Source of the DNA: Desulfuromonas sp.
GTDB lineage: Bacteria > Desulfobacterota > Desulfuromonadia > Desulfuromonadales > Desulfuromonadaceae
Direction of reading: 5' to 3'
DNA length: 41,397 bases
Assembly: GCA_021162745.1 (NCBI GenBank)
Contig: JAGGYC010000146.1
Span: 1-41,397 of the forward strand
Shown: piece after piece, positions 1-9,900 of the stretch
Layout of the letters: every line of letters starts with the position of its first letter
Position numbering within the stretch: the first letter of the stretch is position 1
Notes under the pieces: model-generated
Seen by the model: only the letters and a program-made list of their open reading frames with translations
Databases searched by the model: none
Told to the model about the DNA's origin: nothing
Translations under genes and position numbers: made by a program

Positions 1-54
1 TAAACAAACACGTTACTCAACGGCAACAGTGGTTTTGCCGGACGCTGCACAATT

Positions 55-297
55 CTAGGCTTGTCCGTCGCGCAATGGATCAAACAGGTACTCCAGGCCG
101 TTAACCTTGATGGTGTGTACCGTCTGCAGCATTTCGCCCAGTTTGCCGTTGGGAAATCCCTGCCCCGACAGCCACACCACGTAGGGTTCAGGCAGGTCGA
201 CAAGGCGACATCCCCGGTATTTGCCATAGGGCATCCGCGTGGTGTAGAGGGCGACAAAAACGTGGGGATCGGGTTGCTCTGGAGTGTTTGTCATCAT
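55..297 (-). CDS. DUF3820 family small protein
   Basis: This small protein of about 80 residues has the core of the DUF3820 family: a MPYGKYRG segment, then LPEPYVVWL and a GFPNGKLGEML stretch ending in NGLEYL. Family members are annotated as putative quorum-sensing-regulated virulence factors, but no biochemical role is established that I know of. I prefer the ATG at 297 (a second ATG is at 294). The upstream extension to 372 reads unlike family N-termini and has no ribosome binding site. It stands alone on the minus strand, downstream of the metallophosphoesterase and separated from it by about 120 bp. Confidence 0.7.
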   Translation of the reverse strand: MMTNTPEQPDPHVFVALYTTRMPYGKYRGCRLVDLPEPYVVWLSGQGFPNGKLGEMLQTVHTIKVNGLEYLFDPLRDGQA

Positions 298-419
298 AAC
301 TGCAGTGAATAGCGCATCAGCCTGAAAGTTGCAACGATAATAAAAATGTCTCTGGTGTTCGAAAACGGGCAATGGGACAGTTGTTTCAGAACAAAAGCAT
401 CGTAAAGCACAGTGCTAAT

Positions 420-1535
420 TTACTCCTTGTTAACAAATTCCAGCTCAATCCGCACAATCTCCGCCACGCTGCTGGTCCGCAGCGGCGGCCCCCACACGCC
501 GACGCCACTGCTGACATAGTAGAGGGTGTTGCCGCGTTTCAGCGATCCCCAACTCACATCATAGATTAACCCGGTAATCAGGTTGAAGGGAAACAGCTGG
601 CCGTTGTGGGTATGGCCGGATAGCTGTAACAGCGCACCCGCCTGCTCCGCTTCCAGCAAATGACGGGGATTGTGGTCGAGGACAATTAGCGGCAGTTCGG
701 CTTGGCGGTGGAGAATCTCAGCCAGTGGCAGGCGCGTGGCTCCGAACCGCTGGGCGCTGATATCGCGGCGACCGGCGATCAGCAGGCTGTCGTTGATCAC
801 CAGGGCTTCATCCTGCAGGACGGTAAAATTTAACTGCGCCAGTTGTTGCGCTGACCAGTCCGGGTTGAGGTAGTGCTCATGGTTGCCGAGAATCGCCACC
901 ACGCCAAGGGGTGCACGTAGTTGTCCCAGGGCCTCAACGGCGCCACTGGCGACGGCATTGTGATCGTCGAGGATATCACCGAGCAGCAAGATCAGGTCGG
1001 GCCGCTGGTTATTGATCCGGGCGACGATGTCGGCCACCCAGTCGCGGCTGACCAGCTTACCGGCATGGAGATCCGAAATCGCCACCAGGGTGATGGGGGC
1101 TGGGTTGGTGAGACGGGATGGTACGCTGAGTTTTAAGGTGTAAAGCTGTGGATGACGGGCGTTCCAGTAGCCGGCGGATAACATCAGTACGCACAGCACC
1201 GAAGTGACCGCCAAGGCCTGCGGACCACTGAGCAGCCAGCGCGGCGGCGCGTATTTTTTTATCAGCCAATGCAGTGGCTCGGCCAGCAGTGCTAAAGGAA
1301 AAAAGCACATGACAATGGCCGCCCAACTGTAGCCGATGGTCTGCAGCAGGCTGACCAACGCCGCCGGCAGCCACTGGTCACTGAACTGGACGATGGGCAG
1401 CGCCAGGGTGGTGAGGTCCATCACGCCGACAAAGGTGCGTCGTCGCGGCGTATCACACAGCAGTCGGTACATCCAGAAGCGGATGTACAGATAGCACAAC
1501 AGATAGATACTGACGGCAATCAGATAAAAGGTCAT
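420..1535 (-). CDS. Membrane-anchored calcineurin-like metallophosphoesterase
   Basis: The first ~130 residues are hydrophobic with about four membrane segments. A calcineurin-type phosphoesterase domain follows with its metal-binding motifs in order: ISDLHAGK (DxH), LLGDILDD (GDxxD), LGNHEHY (GNHE) and SGHTHNGQ (GHTH). This is the layout of YkuE/YaeI-like membrane phosphodiesterases, some of which act on lipid-linked substrates; the substrate here is unknown. I chose the ATG at 1535 because a GAAGGC ribosome binding site precedes it and it opens directly into the first membrane helix. The longer reading to 1619 adds a non-conserved stretch. It lies just downstream of the CpxA-like kinase on the same strand (about 90 bp), so co-transcription is possible. 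Confidence 0.85.
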   Translation of the reverse strand: MTFYLIAVSIYLLCYLYIRFWMYRLLCDTPRRRTFVGVMDLTTLALPIVQFSDQWLPAALVSLLQTIGYSWAAIVMCFFPLALLAEPLHWLIKKYAPPRWLLSGPQALAVTSVLCVLMLSAGYWNARHPQLYTLKLSVPSRLTNPAPITLVAISDLHAGKLVSRDWVADIVARINNQRPDLILLLGDILDDHNAVASGAVEALGQLRAPLGVVAILGNHEHYLNPDWSAQQLAQLNFTVLQDEALVINDSLLIAGRRDISAQRFGATRLPLAEILHRQAELPLIVLDHNPRHLLEAEQAGALLQLSGHTHNGQLFPFNLITGLIYDVSWGSLKRGNTLYYVSSGVGVWGPPLRTSSVAEIVRIELEFVNKE

Positions 1536-1625
1536 AGGGCCTTCATGGCAAAGCGCTGGAGAATGCGGCAGGCATTTTCTTAATACTACTTGAAATCCTC
1601 CGCTTGTCGTCAGACCCATCCGTGT

Positions 1626-2993
1626 TTAGCCGGGGGGCAATTGCACCACCACTTCAAGGCCGCCGTCGGGATGGTTGCGGGCGCTGATGGTGCCGCCGTG
1701 GCGGCGGATGGCCCGCTCACTGATGGCCAGACCGATGCCGGTACCGCCGGAGCGTCGGTCGCGGGCATCGGCGACGCGATAGAATGGTTGGAAGATCTTT
1801 TCCAACTCGGCGCTGGGTACGCCGGGGCCGCAGTCGCGAATGCGGATGGTCAACCCCTGTTTGCCATTCTGTTTATCATCCTGCTCGGCATGGATGGTCA
1901 CTTTACTTCCGGCATGGCTGTAGTGCACGGCGTTGCGGATAATGTTTTCCAGCGCTCGGCTTAACAACTCCTGTGAGCCATTGACCACCAGTTGTTGCGG
2001 CTGGTCGAGAATCACCCGTACCCCCTGGTGCTGGGCTTCGAAGTTGGCGTCGGCCACCAGCTGCTCAAGGATCGGTGTCAGTTCGACGTGGCCGCGGTGC
2101 TCCAGTTGATGGATGTCGAGTTGATTGAGGCTGAGCAATTGACCGATCATCTCGTTGAGGCGCTGCGATTCCCCTTCGATCCGATCCAGGGCCGAACTCG
2201 CCTCGTTGCCGGCACGTTGTCGAGCCAGCTCCAACGCTACGTTCAGCCTCGCCAGCGGTGAACGCAGTTCGTGGGAGATATCGCGTTGCAGCCGTTTTTG
2301 CGAAATGATCAGATCCTCGATCCGTTCCGCCATGCGGTTAAAGTCGAGCCCCAGTTGGTTGATCTCCGAACTGCCGAGACTGCCGGTTTCAACCCGAGTG
2401 GTCAGATCTCCATCGGCAAACTGGCGGGTCGCCGTGCGCAGGTGTCGGATGGGTGACGTCAGTGATCGGGCCAGCAGGAAGCAGATGATACTGCCGACAA
2501 GAAATAAGCTGAGCAGGCGCGGTACGACAAAGCGCGGCGAAAGCAGGTGGGGCGGGTGTGCAGACCCTTTGAATTCCGGCAGGACAACGCCGATCGCCAC
2601 GGCCGGGCGAAAGCGTTCATCCAGCGGCATGGCGATTTTCGGATGGCGATTACGCATGGAGCGGACCAGTTGTCCTTGATTCAGGGCGCGGCGCATGAGG
2701 CGATGCAGTGCGGGGGGGATCTGCTGTCGCTGCTGCGCGGGGATGAGGAAAAAAAGCTTAATCCCCTCCTGGCGCAAGCCCTCGCGATACTGTTGCAACG
2801 CTGCCGGGCCACCACTATGGTAGCTGCCCATGGCCTGAGCGGCGTATTGATTCAGGGACTGGCTGGCAAAGTTACTCAAGCCAAGTTGGGGACTTTCCGG
2901 TTTGTTATAATAGGCCCACATCCCGCCGATGGTGATAGAGAGGAGGATGATGGCGGCAAAGGAGAGGAAAATTTTCACAAATAGACTGCGCAT
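1626..2993 (-). CDS. cpxA: CpxA-like envelope-stress sensor histidine kinase
   Basis: A 455-residue sensor kinase. Membrane helix at about residues 7-28, a periplasmic sensor loop of about 125 residues, second helix at about 156-176, then HAMP. The HisKA domain carries the phospho-accepting His241 in the DISHELRSPL motif, close to the E. coli CpxA motif. The C-terminal HATPase shows an N-box (ENIIRNAVHYSH), GPGVP and GGTGIGLAI. It would autophosphorylate and pass phosphate to the adjacent regulator. Its ATG overlaps the regulator stop by one base (TGATG), so the pair is translationally coupled. The Cpx assignment rests on the kinase motif, the partner's sequence and two perfect CpxR-type boxes in the window; the periplasmic domain itself is diverged. 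Confidence 0.85.
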   Translation of the reverse strand: MRSLFVKIFLSFAAIILLSITIGGMWAYYNKPESPQLGLSNFASQSLNQYAAQAMGSYHSGGPAALQQYREGLRQEGIKLFFLIPAQQRQQIPPALHRLMRRALNQGQLVRSMRNRHPKIAMPLDERFRPAVAIGVVLPEFKGSAHPPHLLSPRFVVPRLLSLFLVGSIICFLLARSLTSPIRHLRTATRQFADGDLTTRVETGSLGSSEINQLGLDFNRMAERIEDLIISQKRLQRDISHELRSPLARLNVALELARQRAGNEASSALDRIEGESQRLNEMIGQLLSLNQLDIHQLEHRGHVELTPILEQLVADANFEAQHQGVRVILDQPQQLVVNGSQELLSRALENIIRNAVHYSHAGSKVTIHAEQDDKQNGKQGLTIRIRDCGPGVPSAELEKIFQPFYRVADARDRRSGGTGIGLAISERAIRRHGGTISARNHPDGGLEVVVQLPPG

Positions 2994-3694
2994 CAGCTTT
3001 CCTCCACGGTTAGGGCGTAGAGATAACCGACCCCGCGAATGGTCTTGATCCGTTCGTGATTGTCGTTGGTGGGGCCGAGCTTTTTGCGCAGGCTGCTGAT
3101 GTGGACATCGATACTGCGATCATAGGGCAATAGCCGGCGACCGAGCACCTGTTCCACCAGTATTTCGCGACTGACCACCTGACCGGCCTGCTGCAACAGA
3201 GCTTCCAGCAAGGAAAATTCCACCGAGGTTAGTTCGATGAACTTACCATCCTGATGAACTTCGCGTGAGCCCAATGACAGTTGCACATCGCCAACCCGGA
3301 GCTGCTGATTGCTCGCTGCCGTGTTAGCTGTCTGGTTGTCGGCGCGGCGCTGAATGGCGCGGATACGTGCCAGCAGCTCGCGGGGGTTGAATGGTTTGGG
3401 AAGATAATCATCAGCGCCCAGCTCCAGGCCGACAATGCGGTCAACATCGTCACCGCGGGCCGTCAACATGATCACCGGGATTTGCGAATTCTGGCGGATC
3501 TGGCGCAACACGTCAAAGCCATTCATGCCCGGCAGCATCACATCGAGGATGACCAGAGCGTATGGCTCAAGGGTCTGTTGGGCTCCCTGGCTGCCTTCGT
3601 GGACGCAATCGATCTCAAAGCCTTCCGGGGTCAGGTAGTCGCTGAGCAGTTCACACAACTCGGTATCGTCGTCAATGATCAGAATTTGGTTCAT
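2993..3694 (-). CDS. cpxR: CpxR-like OmpR-family response regulator
   Basis: The receiver domain has acidic pocket residues near the N-terminus (IIDDD), the phospho-acceptor Asp51 in VILDVMLPG, then LTARG and the KPF lysine. The C-terminal winged helix ends in RSIDVHISSLRKKLG and IRGVGYLY, as in OmpR/PhoB regulators. Overall it reads closest to CpxR (SREILVEQVLGRRLLPYDRSID). The start is ATG 3694, nine bases after a GGAAGG ribosome binding site; an in-frame GTG sits directly before it at 3697. It is transcribed away from the efflux operon. The intergenic region carries a perfect CpxR-type box, so autoregulation and control of the pump are both plausible. Confidence 0.88.
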   Translation of the reverse strand: MNQILIIDDDTELCELLSDYLTPEGFEIDCVHEGSQGAQQTLEPYALVILDVMLPGMNGFDVLRQIRQNSQIPVIMLTARGDDVDRIVGLELGADDYLPKPFNPRELLARIRAIQRRADNQTANTAASNQQLRVGDVQLSLGSREVHQDGKFIELTSVEFSLLEALLQQAGQVVSREILVEQVLGRRLLPYDRSIDVHISSLRKKLGPTNDNHERIKTIRGVGYLYALTVEES

Positions 3695-3761
3695 CACGGG
3701 GTTCCTTCCAACTACGGCTATGAAGATTTGTACAGTGTAAAGGAATCCGGCTGGATCGGGC

Positions 3762-3806
3762 GTAAAGAAATGTAAAATAGCGTGCGTGATCTTTCACATT
3801 TCTTTA
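3762..3806. promoter_or_regulatory. CpxR-type box within a larger inverted repeat
   Basis: Positions 3762-3776 read GTAAA-GAAAT-GTAAA, an exact match to the known CpxR consensus (GTAAA, about five bases, GTAAA). The same sequence recurs inverted at 3792-3806 (TTTCACATTTCTTTA), giving an inverted repeat with arms at 3763-3777 and 3792-3806. A further single GTAAA is at 3737. The site lies between divergent cpxRA-like and efflux genes, so it could serve both directions. Confidence 0.75.
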
Positions 3807-3914
3807 ATATATCAGGTGCTATCTTAACATCATCGGAGGGTTTGTGGCGTTATGATGGCCTTGTAGAGAACACTCTGAGAATAGCTTGATGATAACCCCA
3901 GTTAAGGATCATAG

Positions 3915-5360
3915 ATGGACAGCAAGAATGGCCGTCATTTAAGACGGATAACGATCATGCTGCTGCTGATGAGTTTACTCGGTTTGAACGGTTGTAGCAT
4001 GTTGGTGCCGACGCAGCGGGCGACGCTGACGGAACAACTGCCCGCCAGCTATACGCTGTATGGTGAGACAGTTTTCGCGCAGGCCGATGACGAATTAGCC
4101 TGGTGGAAAAGCTTTAACAGCCCGGAATTGAACCGCCTGATCGATATTGCTCTTGGCACTAATTTTAGTGTCCGGCAAGCCTGGGCACGGTTGAAACAGG
4201 CTGATGCAACCGCGATTAAAGGTGGTGCTGACGTGCAGCCGGATTTGACCCTGACCAGTGAGGTGTCCCACTACCGTCAGCGTAATAATGACAGTAGTTC
4301 AGATCGTATCAGCGATGGCGACAATTACCGTCTCGGTCTGACCAGCAGTTATGAGCTGGATCTATGGGGACGGGTGCGCGCCATGGCCAACGCCAGCCAG
4401 TTGGAGAGCCAGGCGACTCAGCTCGACTGGCAGACCGCTGTGGTCACCATGACCGCCGAGGTCAGCGAACACTGGCTGCGGCTGATCGCTCAACAACAGC
4501 AGATTGATGTCGCCCGGCAGCAGATTGTCGCCGCCCGGAACAGCCTGGAACTGATCCGCTGGCGTTTTCTCCATGGTCAGACGCCTCGTATCGATCTCAT
4601 TCGTCAACAGGAACAGTTGGCTCAGCGTCAGGCATCATTGGCGCCCCTCGAACGGGAGTGGCAGCGCCTGCAGCATCAACTTAATCTGTTGTTAGGCCAG
4701 CCGCCGCGCACGGATCTGGCCATGGATGAACAAACGCTGCCGGAGATGATGACCGCCCCGGTTCTTGGCCTGCCGGCCGATCTGCTGGCTCAGCGCCCCG
4801 ATGTACGCGCTGCCGGATTACGCTTGCAGTCCGCCGACTGGCAGGTTTCTGCCGCTCGCGCCGACCGCTTGCCGGCCATCCGTCTTGTCGCCAGCGGCAG
4901 CTTGCAGAGTCCGCAGGTTTCCGAGCTGTTTGATAACTGGCTGCTCAATCTGGCCGCCAGCCTCACCGGGCCGATCTTTGATGGTCACTATCGGGCCGCA
5001 GAAGTGGCTCGCAGCCGAGCCGTGGCCGATGAACGACTGGCCGGTTATGAACAGACGGTGTTGACGGCGGTGGTCGAGGTGGAAAACGCTCTGCTGGCGG
5101 AACAGAAACTGGCCGAAGAGTTGGCGGCGCTGGAGGTGCAACTCGACAGCGCCCGTCAGGTGGTGAGCGCCAGCTTAGCGCGCTATGGTCAGGGTATTGA
5201 TGATTACCGAACGGTACTGGTTGATCAGCAAACTCTTTATGGTCTGCAACTGCAACAGATTCAGCTTAAGCGCGATCTGCTGCTGGCGCGGATTGATCTG
5301 CACCGTGCACTAGGAGGTTGTCCGACAGTACAAGAGTCTGTCGCGAATAATCAGTCATAG
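3915..5360 (+). CDS. Outer-membrane efflux lipoprotein (OprM/NodT type)
   Basis: A TolC-superfamily outer-membrane channel for an RND pump, 481 residues, the usual size of OprM-like factors. A short signal sequence ends in the lipobox LNGC, so Cys27 is the predicted lipidated N-terminus. Two internally similar coiled-coil/barrel halves follow, with the typical LAQRPDVRAA motif at about residue 290. The start is ATG 3915 behind AAGGA. It is the first gene of the pump operon, but 320 bp of repeat-bearing DNA separate it from the membrane-fusion gene, which may weaken coupling. The CpxR-type box lies about 110-150 bp upstream. Confidence 0.92.
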   Translation: MDSKNGRHLRRITIMLLLMSLLGLNGCSMLVPTQRATLTEQLPASYTLYGETVFAQADDELAWWKSFNSPELNRLIDIALGTNFSVRQAWARLKQADATAIKGGADVQPDLTLTSEVSHYRQRNNDSSSDRISDGDNYRLGLTSSYELDLWGRVRAMANASQLESQATQLDWQTAVVTMTAEVSEHWLRLIAQQQQIDVARQQIVAARNSLELIRWRFLHGQTPRIDLIRQQEQLAQRQASLAPLEREWQRLQHQLNLLLGQPPRTDLAMDEQTLPEMMTAPVLGLPADLLAQRPDVRAAGLRLQSADWQVSAARADRLPAIRLVASGSLQSPQVSELFDNWLLNLAASLTGPIFDGHYRAAEVARSRAVADERLAGYEQTVLTAVVEVENALLAEQKLAEELAALEVQLDSARQVVSASLARYGQGIDDYRTVLVDQQTLYGLQLQQIQLKRDLLLARIDLHRALGGCPTVQESVANNQS

Positions 5361-5364
5361 CATC

Positions 5365-5398
5365 GTAGGTCGGGTTAGCGGAGCGTAACCCGACAACA
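5365..5398 (+). repeat. REP element, copy 1
   Basis: A hairpin-forming repeat whose core GTCGGGTTAGCGGAGCG continues into TAACCCGAC. The same sequence occurs at 10533-10567 and, inverted, at 11117-11147, where the two copies bracket a RAYT transposase. This copy lies just after the outer-membrane factor gene, as is usual for REPs, which sit between genes. Confidence 0.85.
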
Positions 5399-5444
5399 AC
5401 TGTTACTTATAACCAAAGTCAAGTTCGCGGGACTCGCCCCGCAG

Positions 5445-5488
5445 GCGACGTACTTTTTGCTAAGCCCCAAAAAGTAAGCAAAAATGGC
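5445..5488. repeat. Dispersed AAAAAGTA hairpin repeat, copy 1 (within gene-free 5361-5680)
   Basis: The segment forms a hairpin (TACTTTTTG pairing with CAAAAAGTA) and recurs at 10086-10127 and, inverted, at 26427-26472. The surrounding gene-free 320 bp (5361-5680) holds a REP, this repeat and GC-rich palindromic DNA, inserted between two genes of one pump operon. A 70-codon open frame on the minus strand here is repeat-derived and not credible as a gene. The only conventional signal is AAAGGATC just before the membrane-fusion gene. Confidence 0.75.
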
Positions 5489-5680
5489 TTTTTAAACAAA
5501 AGTAACCAACCATGGTATAGAACGGTTTCAGGGTGCGCACTGCGAGGCAGTCCGAGCTGCGGGGCGGGCCTGATCCCTTGCGGCCCGCGTAACCTGGTTG
5601 ATGATATTTCATCATGGACAGGGCGTAACACTTTTACTTACCTGCATTTCATGGATACATGAATTATAAAGGATCACTTC

Positions 5681-6925
5681 ATGGCTAACTTGAACGACTC
5701 ACAACCCCGACCGGGGCGCGGAAAACAACTGGCACTGCGTTTGTTGATCGCAGCCATCATTCTCGCTATTGGTGCGGTCATTGCCGTTTATTTAACCAAA
5801 ACGGCGCCGAAAGCCAATAAGCGGGCACCGAAAAAGACCAGTGCGTTAGTGCAGGTGATCACGGTGCAGCCGAGTCAGCAACAGGTTCGTGTCGCAGCCA
5901 GTGGCCAAGTGATGGCAGCGCGGCAGATGACCTTGCAGGCCCAAGTGGCCGGGCAGGTGGTGTCGATTCATCCCGACTTTATTGAAGGTAGCCTGATTCC
6001 TGCCGGTGGCGAGGTCTTGCTCATCGATCCAGCTGATTATCAGTTGATGGTGGCCGATAAGCAGGCCCGTCTGGCCGAGGTTCAGGCAGCCCTTGATCTT
6101 GAGTTAGGTCAACAACAGGTGGCCCAGCGTGAATGGGAGTTGTTTCAGTCCCAGGACGAACCGATGGAAAACTCGCCCAGTCTGGCGCTGGTGCTGCGTG
6201 AACCCTATTTGAAAAAAGCCCAAGCGGCGGTTAAAGCGGCCGAGGTGGCGGTAGCTAAAGCCCAGTTGGATCTCAAGCGGACCATGGTGCCGATCCCATT
6301 TGATGCCCTGGTGATCAGCAAGAGCGTTGATCTGGGCAGTCAACTCAGCGCTCAAAGTACCATTGCCGAACTGGTGGCCGTTGATACCTTCTGGTTGCAG
6401 TTGTCGTTGCCGATGGAAAAACTGGCCTGGATTGATATCCCCGCAGTCAGCAGTGAGCACGGCGCAATGGTGGAGTTGCAGTCCGCCGATGGTCAGCTGC
6501 GCCAGGGTACCGTTATACGGCTGTTGGCCGATCTCGAACAGCAGGGGCGGATGGCACGACTACTGGTCGCGGTTGACGATCCACTTGACCTTGAACAGCC
6601 CCTCGGCAAGCGTCATCCGCTGTTGCTGGGGGAATATGTGCAAACGCAGATTGTCGGCAAACCGCTGAACGAGGTGGTGGTGCTGCCGCGCAGCGTGGTG
6701 CATAACGGCAATCAGGTGTGGCTGGCTGTTGATGGTCATCTGCAGATTCGTGAGGTGGAGATCGTGTGGCGCGATGCCGGGCACCTGTTTATCAGCGCCG
6801 GGTTGCAGGCGGGCGAGCAGGTGATTGTTTCGCAACTGGCGACACCTGTTGCCGGTTTGCCGCTGCGCATTGATGTTCCAAAGGCGTTGGATCAACGCGA
6901 TCACGCCATGACGGAGTCGCACTGA
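5681..6925 (+). CDS. RND periplasmic adaptor (membrane-fusion protein, HlyD family)
   Basis: A 414-residue adaptor that joins the inner-membrane pump to the outer-membrane channel. A single N-terminal membrane helix at about residues 19-40 anchors it, and there is no lipobox. A biotinyl-lipoyl-like domain (QAQVAGQVVSIHPDF...EGSLIPAGGEVLLIDPADY) encloses a coiled-coil hairpin (about residues 125-205), followed by the beta-barrel and membrane-proximal domains. Its stop overlaps the pump ATG (TGATG at 6923-6927), so the two are translationally coupled. Start ATG 5681 follows AAAGGATC at good spacing. Confidence 0.92.
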   Translation: MANLNDSQPRPGRGKQLALRLLIAAIILAIGAVIAVYLTKTAPKANKRAPKKTSALVQVITVQPSQQQVRVAASGQVMAARQMTLQAQVAGQVVSIHPDFIEGSLIPAGGEVLLIDPADYQLMVADKQARLAEVQAALDLELGQQQVAQREWELFQSQDEPMENSPSLALVLREPYLKKAQAAVKAAEVAVAKAQLDLKRTMVPIPFDALVISKSVDLGSQLSAQSTIAELVAVDTFWLQLSLPMEKLAWIDIPAVSSEHGAMVELQSADGQLRQGTVIRLLADLEQQGRMARLLVAVDDPLDLEQPLGKRHPLLLGEYVQTQIVGKPLNEVVVLPRSVVHNGNQVWLAVDGHLQIREVEIVWRDAGHLFISAGLQAGEQVIVSQLATPVAGLPLRIDVPKALDQRDHAMTESH

Positions 6926-9900
6926 TGAGCACTGTGTTACGCGACCAGAATGAGCGAGGTCCTATCGCTTGGATGGCTGGAAATTCAGTGGCAGCCAACC
7001 TGCTGATGTTGTTTTTGCTCATCGGTGGACTGGTGATGGGCACCCGTATCAAGCAGGAGGTGTTCCCCGAATTTACTGTCGATGTCGTCACCGTCTCGGT
7101 AGCCTATCCCGGTGCCAGCCCCGAAGAGGTGGAGCAGGGGATTGTTCTCGCCATCGAGGAGGCGGTTCAGGGACTGGATGGGGTGGATGAAGTGGTCTCC
7201 AGTGCCCGCGAAGGGGTGGCGGTGGTCACCATCGATCTGCTACTCGGCGCCGATCTGCAGAAGCTGGCCAACGATATCGAGAATGAGATCGACCGCATCA
7301 CCACCTTCCCGGAAGAGTCCGAAGAACCACAGGTTGAGGTGGTCAGCCGCAAACGTCAAGTGGTGTCACTGGTGCTGTACGGTGATCAGACCGAACATAC
7401 TCTGCGCAACCTGGCTGAACAGTTGCGCGACAGCTTGTTGCAGGATCCTGATATCACCCAGGTGGAACTGGCCGGGGTGCGTAATCTGGAGATCTCCATC
7501 GATGTTGCGCAACATCAGTTGCGCCGCTACGGTCTGACCCTGGCCGAGGTGGCGCAGCAGGTTAATGAAGCGTCCCTTGACCTGCCAGGCGGTGGTATTA
7601 AGACCGAGTCCGGTGAAGTGTTGGTGCGGATGAAAGAGCGCCGCGATACCGGCGAGCAGTTTGCTGCCATCCCGGTGATCAGCAACAACGACGGTAGCGT
7701 TATCCGCCTCGATGAAATTGCCACCGTCAGTGATGGTTTTGAAGATAGTGATCGTTCAGCGATCTATAATGGCAAGCGTGCTGTGATGATCGAAGTCTAT
7801 CGCATTGGCGATCAGACACCGATCGAGGTTGCCGACGCCGTATTTGCCCAGATGGCAACATGGCAGACTAAGTTGCCACCCGGCATTGAGATGGCGGTGG
7901 TCAATGACAGCTCCGATGTCTTTAAACAACGCGCTGACCTGTTATTGCGCAACGCCTTTCTCGGTTTGGCGCTGGTGCTGGTGCTGCTGAGTATCTTCCT
8001 CGAAGCGCGGCTGGCATTCTGGGTCACCATGGGTATCCCCGTTTCGTTCCTCGGCGCATTTTTACTGCTGCCGCTGGCCGGGGTGAGTATCAACATGGTC
8101 TCCATGTTTGCTTTTATTATCGCCCTCGGTATCGTCGTCGATGACGCTATCGTCGTCGGTGAAAATATCTATAAATTTCGCCAGCAAGGGATGGCGCCCC
8201 ATCGCGCTGCCATCGCCGGGGTGCGTGAAGTGGCGGTGCCGGTCACCTTTAGTGTCCTGACCAATATTGTCGCTTTCATGCCGCTTTATTTTGTCCCCGG
8301 CACCATGGGTAAGATCATGCTGACCATTCCGGTGGTGGTGGTGAGTGTGTTCATCATCTCCCTGATCGAATCCTTGTATGTACTACCGGCGCACCTCGGT
8401 CATCTTGGCGATAAACGTCGCAACCGACCCATGGCGTGGTTGCATGAACGGCAGCAGCGCTTCAGTGCCTGGTTTACGCATCTGGTGGCTGATATCTATG
8501 GTCCGTTTCTCGACAAGGTGCTGCATCGTCGTTATATCACTATCGCATTAGCGGTGACGGTGCTGATGGTGACCACGGCCTATGTGAAAAGTGGCCGCAT
8601 GGGGATGACCATGTTTCCCAAGGTGGAATCTGATTTTGCTCAGGTACAATTGACTCTGCCCTACGGATCACCGGTGGCCAGCACTGAGGCCATCTGCCGG
8701 CAACTGTTGGCTGCGGCTGATGTTGTGGCCCAGCAGCATGGTGGTGATACCTTGGTGGTCGGCAGCTTTACTGAGATTGGCATCAGCGGCAGCCACACTG
8801 CCCGCATTCGCGTATTTCTAACCGACGCCGAGCTGCGGCCGCTCCCCACCGATCAGTTTGTTAAATTATGGCGTCAACAGACCGGTGAGCCAGTCGGGCT
8901 GGAATCGATAAAATTTGCCGCCGATGCCGGTGGTCCCGGTTCCGGTGATGCCCTGACCATCGAACTCAGTCACCCCGATCTCGATACCCTGGAGTTGGCC
9001 AGTGCCGATCTGGCCAAAGCCCTTAGTTATTATCCGCGTGTTACCGATATAGACGATGGCTTTGCCCCCGGTAAGCAGCAGCTCGATTTTACCGTTCGTG
9101 AATTGGGTCGCAGTTTGGGTCTTAATGCCCGCCAAGTGGCATTGCAGGTGCGCAATGCATACGATGGTGCCGAGGTCTTGCGCCAGCAGCGGGGTCGCAA
9201 CGAGATCAAGGTGGTGGTGCGCTTGCCCGAAGCCGAGCGGATCACCGAGTACAACCTGGAAGAGATGGTGCTGCGCAGCCCCAACGGCGTCGAAGTGCCG
9301 CTGTTTGAAGCGGTGGATGTTGATCGCGGTCAGGCCTATATCAGTATCGACCGTCGTCGGGGGCGGCGGGTGGTTACCGTTACCGCCGATGTCAATCCGC
9401 TTCCGCAAGCCGGTCAGGTGATCAGCGCTCTGGAACAGGATACGCTGCCCGAGCTGCTGGAGCGCTATTCTGGTCTGAGTTATTCTTTCGAGGGTAAGCA
9501 AGCGGATCTTCAAGAGAGTATGACGGGGCTGGCTATGGGGCTGGGTATGGCGTTGCTGTTGATCTACTTTTTGTTAGCCATTCCGTTTCGTAGTTACATT
9601 CAACCGACTATTATCATGATAAGTATTCCGTTCGGTATCGTTGGTGCGGTGGCTGGGCATATTCTGATGGGCTACAGCCTGAGTATCATGAGTCTGTTTG
9701 GTGTACTGGCCCTGTCGGGGGTGGTGGTGAATGATTCATTGGTGCTGATCGATTTTGCCAACCGGCGTCATAAGGCGGGGGATTCTGCGCATGATGCGGT
9801 GCTGGCGGCGGGGGTGCAGCGTTTTCGGCCCATTTTGTTGACCACCTTGACCACCTTCTGTGGCTTGGGGCCGATGATTTTTGAGACCTCGCGCCAGGCG

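Noticed and set aside
5419-5631. 70-codon minus-strand frame in the pump operon gap
   Set aside because: Generated by the dispersed AAAAAGTA repeat; no ribosome binding site and no protein family.
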